Positions 61,271 through 64,000 of a DNA stretch of 64,000 bases are shown one piece after another. The stretch is from Streptomyces wedmorensis. Lineage in GTDB: Bacteria; Actinomycetota; Actinomycetes; Streptomycetales; Streptomycetaceae. The notes beneath the pieces were generated by a model. It made no database searches and was not told where the DNA came from. It was given only the letters and a program-made list of their open reading frames with translations. The translations under genes were made by a program, and so were the position numbers. How positions within the stretch are numbered: position 1 is the stretch's first letter; each line of letters opens with the position of its first letter. The stretch is from assembly GCF_000716445.1 (NCBI RefSeq), contig NZ_JNWK01000022.1:37913-101912 (forward strand), written 5' to 3'.

Positions 61271-63991
61271 GTGGCCGAGACAGCATCGAAGAAGACCGAG
61301 AAGACCGAAGCGGACCGCCCGCGACTCCTCCTCATGGACGGGCACTCCCTGGCGTACCGCGCGTTCTTCGCGCTGCCCGCGGAGAACTTCACCACCGCGA
61401 CCGGGCAGCCGACGAACGCCATCTACGGGTTCGCCTCGATGCTGGCGAACACCCTGCGCGACGAGGCGCCCACGCACTTCGCCGTCGCGTTCGACGTGTC
61501 CCGCAAGACCTGGCGGTCCGAGGAGTTCCCCGAGTACAAGGCGAACCGCTCCAAGACCCCCGACGAGTTCAAGGGGCAGGTCGAGCTGATCGGCGAGCTC
61601 CTCGACGCCATGCACGCCCCGCGCTTCGCCGTCGACGGCTTCGAGGCCGACGACGTCATCGCGACCCTCGCCACCCAGGCCGAGGCCGAGGGCTTCGACG
61701 TCCTGATCGTCACCGGCGACCGCGACTCCTTCCAGCTGGTCACCGACCGCACCACCGTGCTCTACCCCACCAAGGGCGTCTCCGAGCTCACCCGCTTCAC
61801 CCCGGAGAAGGTCCAGGAGAAGTACGGCCTGAGCCCCTCCCAGTACCCCGACTTCGCGGCCCTGCGCGGCGACCCGTCCGACAACCTCCCCGGCATCCCC
61901 GGCGTCGGCGAGAAGACCGCCGCCAAGTGGATCAACCAGTTCGGCTCCTTCGCCGAGCTCGTCGAGCGCGCCGACGAGGTCAAGGGCAAGGCCGGGCAGA
62001 ACTTCCGCGACCACCTGGACTCGGTCCGGCTCAACCGCCGCCTCACCGAGATGGTCCGGGACGTCGAACTGTCGAAGACGGTGACGGACCTCGCCCGCGA
62101 GCCGTACGACCGCGCGGCCGTCGCCCTCGTCCTCGACACCCTGGAGATCCGCAACCCCTCGCTGCGCGAGCGGCTCCTCGCCGTCGACCCGGGCGCCGCC
62201 GAGGACACCGCGCCCGCCCCCGCCGCGGGCGTCGAGCTCGACGGCAGCGTCCTCGGCGCCGGCGAGCTCGCCCCCTGGCTCGCCGAGCACGGCACCGAGC
62301 CGCTCGGCATCGCCACCGTCGACAGCTGGTCCCTCGGTACGGGCAACGTCAGCGAGATCGCCCTCGCCGCCGCCGGCGGAGCCGCCGCCTGGTTCGAGCC
62401 CAGCGCCCTCGACGAAGCCGACGAGCAGGCCTGGGCCGCGTGGATCTCCGACCCCGCCCGCCCCAAGGTCATGCACAACGCCAAGGGCGCCATGCGGGTC
62501 TTCCCCGAGCACGGCTGGAGCATCGCGGGCGTCACCATGGACACCGCCCTCGCCGCCTACCTCGTCAAGCCCGGCCGGCGCTCCTTCGCCCTCGACGCGC
62601 TCTCGGTCGAGTACCTCGGCCGCGAGCTCGCCCCGGCCGCCGCCGCCGACGGCCAGCTCGCCTTCGGCGCCGACGACACCGCCGAGGCCGAAGCCCTCAT
62701 GACCCAGGCCCGTGCCGTCCTCGACCTCGGCGACGCCTTCGACGAGCGGCTCGGCGAGGTCGGCGCCCGCGGGCTCCTCCACGACGTCGAACTGCCCACC
62801 TCCGCACTCCTCGCCCGCCTGGAGCGGCACGGCATCGCCGCCGACCGCGACCACCTGGAGGCCATGGAGCAGCAGTTCGCCGGAGCCGTCCAGCAGGCAG
62901 TGAAGGAGGCGCACGCCTCCGTCGGCCACGAGTTCAACCTCGGCTCGCCCAAGCAGCTCCAGGAGGTCTTCTTCGGCGAGCTCAACCTGCCGAAGACCAA
63001 GAAGACCAAGACCGGGTACACGACGGACGCCGACGCGCTCGCCTGGCTGGCCGGCCAGACCGAGCACGAACTGCCCGTGATCATGCTCCGTCACCGCGAG
63101 CAGGCCCGCCTCCGTTCCACCGTCGAAGGCCTGATCAAGACGGTCGCCGCCGACGGCCGCATCCACACCACCTTCAGCCAGACCGTCGCCGCCACCGGCC
63201 GTCTCTCCTCCACCGACCCGAACCTGCAGAACGTGCCGGTGCGGACCGACGAGGGTCGCGCCATCCGGCACGGCTTCGTCGTCGGCGAGGGCTTCGAGGC
63301 CCTCATGACCGCCGACTACAGCCAGATCGAGCTGCGCGTCATGGCCCACCTCTCCGAGGACGAGGGGCTCATCGAGGCCTTCGCCTCCGGAGAGGACCTC
63401 CACACCACGGTCGCCTCCCAGGTCTTCGGCGTCGAACGGTCCGCCGTCGACGCCGAGATGCGCCGCAAGATCAAGGCCATGTCGTACGGCCTGGCCTACG
63501 GCCTGTCCGCCTTCGGCCTCTCCCAGCAGCTGAACATCGACCCGGGCGAGGCCCGCGGTCTGATGGACACCTACTTCGAGCGCTTCGGCGGGGTGCGCGA
63601 CTACCTCCGCCGGGTCGTCGACGAGGCCCGCGCCACGGGGTACACGGAGACGATGCTCGGCCGCCGCCGCTACCTGCCCGACCTCAACAGCGACAACCGC
63701 CAGCGCCGCGAGGCCGCCGAGCGGATGGCGCTCAACGCGCCGATCCAGGGCACCGCGGCCGACATCGTGAAGGTCGCCATGCTCAACGTCGACCGCGCGC
63801 TGACCGAGGCAGGCCTCACCTCCCGGATGCTCCTCCAGGTCCACGACGAAATCGTCCTCGAACTCGCCCCCGGCGAGCGCGACCAGGTCGAGACCCTCGT
63901 CCGCCACCAGATGTCCGCCGCCGCCGACCTCCGTGCCCCCCTCGACGTCTCCGTCGGCATCGGCCCCGACTGGGACTCCGCCGCCCACTGA
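61271..63991 (+). CDS. polA: DNA polymerase I
   Basis: This 906-aa protein has the 5'-3' nuclease domain (LLLMDGHSLAYRAFFAL; FEADDVIATLA; GIPGVGEKTAAKW). A degenerate proofreading domain (about residues 330-470) follows, and then the polymerase with motif A DYSQIELRVMAHLSED, motif B RRKIKAMSYGLAYGLSAFG and motif C QVHDEIVLEL. The proofreading domain lacks the usual acidic residues: VDSW sits where D-x-E is expected and HNAKGAMRVF has lost its Asp, so 3'-5' exonuclease activity is probably absent. The GTG at 61271 has GGGAGG upstream. Confidence 0.97.
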   Translation: MAETASKKTEKTEADRPRLLLMDGHSLAYRAFFALPAENFTTATGQPTNAIYGFASMLANTLRDEAPTHFAVAFDVSRKTWRSEEFPEYKANRSKTPDEFKGQVELIGELLDAMHAPRFAVDGFEADDVIATLATQAEAEGFDVLIVTGDRDSFQLVTDRTTVLYPTKGVSELTRFTPEKVQEKYGLSPSQYPDFAALRGDPSDNLPGIPGVGEKTAAKWINQFGSFAELVERADEVKGKAGQNFRDHLDSVRLNRRLTEMVRDVELSKTVTDLAREPYDRAAVALVLDTLEIRNPSLRERLLAVDPGAAEDTAPAPAAGVELDGSVLGAGELAPWLAEHGTEPLGIATVDSWSLGTGNVSEIALAAAGGAAAWFEPSALDEADEQAWAAWISDPARPKVMHNAKGAMRVFPEHGWSIAGVTMDTALAAYLVKPGRRSFALDALSVEYLGRELAPAAAADGQLAFGADDTAEAEALMTQARAVLDLGDAFDERLGEVGARGLLHDVELPTSALLARLERHGIAADRDHLEAMEQQFAGAVQQAVKEAHASVGHEFNLGSPKQLQEVFFGELNLPKTKKTKTGYTTDADALAWLAGQTEHELPVIMLRHREQARLRSTVEGLIKTVAADGRIHTTFSQTVAATGRLSSTDPNLQNVPVRTDEGRAIRHGFVVGEGFEALMTADYSQIELRVMAHLSEDEGLIEAFASGEDLHTTVASQVFGVERSAVDAEMRRKIKAMSYGLAYGLSAFGLSQQLNIDPGEARGLMDTYFERFGGVRDYLRRVVDEARATGYTETMLGRRRYLPDLNSDNRQRREAAERMALNAPIQGTAADIVKVAMLNVDRALTEAGLTSRMLLQVHDEIVLELAPGERDQVETLVRHQMSAAADLRAPLDVSVGIGPDWDSAAH

Positions 63992-64000
63992 CCCCCACCC

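Overview
The window is a very GC-rich actinobacterial chromosome segment that reads as Streptomyces. The evidence is the strong third-position G/C bias, the many GTG and TTG starts, the 4-nt ATGA/GTGA coupled gene junctions, a Streptomyces-type secreted trypsin, and large caspase and NACHT conflict genes of the kind common in multicellular actinobacteria. No transposase, integrase, CRISPR array or rRNA was seen.

Housekeeping backbone. The left end holds two coupled ADP-ribosylglycohydrolase genes (1-1666, -), a VIT-family iron/manganese transporter (1920-2648, +) and glutamate synthase gltB-gltD (3191-9203, +). The right end (45-64 kb) holds a Tat-exported 5'-nucleotidase, a SIMPL-domain protein, pyruvate kinase, a tRNA-Leu(CAA) with an unusually short variable arm, the ANTAR regulator pdtaR, a branched-chain amino-acid ABC transporter livK-HMGF, a secreted trypsin-like protease coupled to a small lipoprotein, a hotdog thioesterase, an FdhF/YdeP molybdopterin oxidoreductase, and polA. 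From memory, related Streptomyces chromosomes keep polA, liv, pdtaR, pyk and gltBD in one neighbourhood.

Accessory middle (about 9.3-45 kb). The clearest unusual system is a three-part coupled operon on the minus strand (9345-15266). It encodes a caspase-like protease fused to a helical domain, an Hsp90-type ATPase and a run of winged-helix-like repeats, followed by a 107-aa Cys-rich protein and a 150-aa three-helix membrane protein. The large gene carries an apparent one-base frameshift in a G5 run at 11153-11157. A second conflict-type locus (26506-32961) has an HTH-NACHT-HEAT NTPase, an ankyrin/HEAT protein, a 72-aa membrane peptide and an HExxH metallopeptidase with a zinc ribbon.

Other accessory genes include an LLM flavin oxidoreductase divergent from a PadR-VWA pair, and the remains of a divergent aldo/keto reductase-MerR pair that lost both 5' ends. 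A MarR-MFS pair is controlled by near-perfect palindromes. Further along are a DEAD-box helicase with a hairpin-rich leader, a GH35 beta-galactosidase with AraC regulator, chorismate mutase-asparaginase, pepN, and an orphan PLP decarboxylase plus N-hydroxylase pair of siderophore type.

A recurring feature of the accessory part is short tandem duplication at or near gene 3' ends (17940, 23645, 26404, 34036) and inside one gene (42171).
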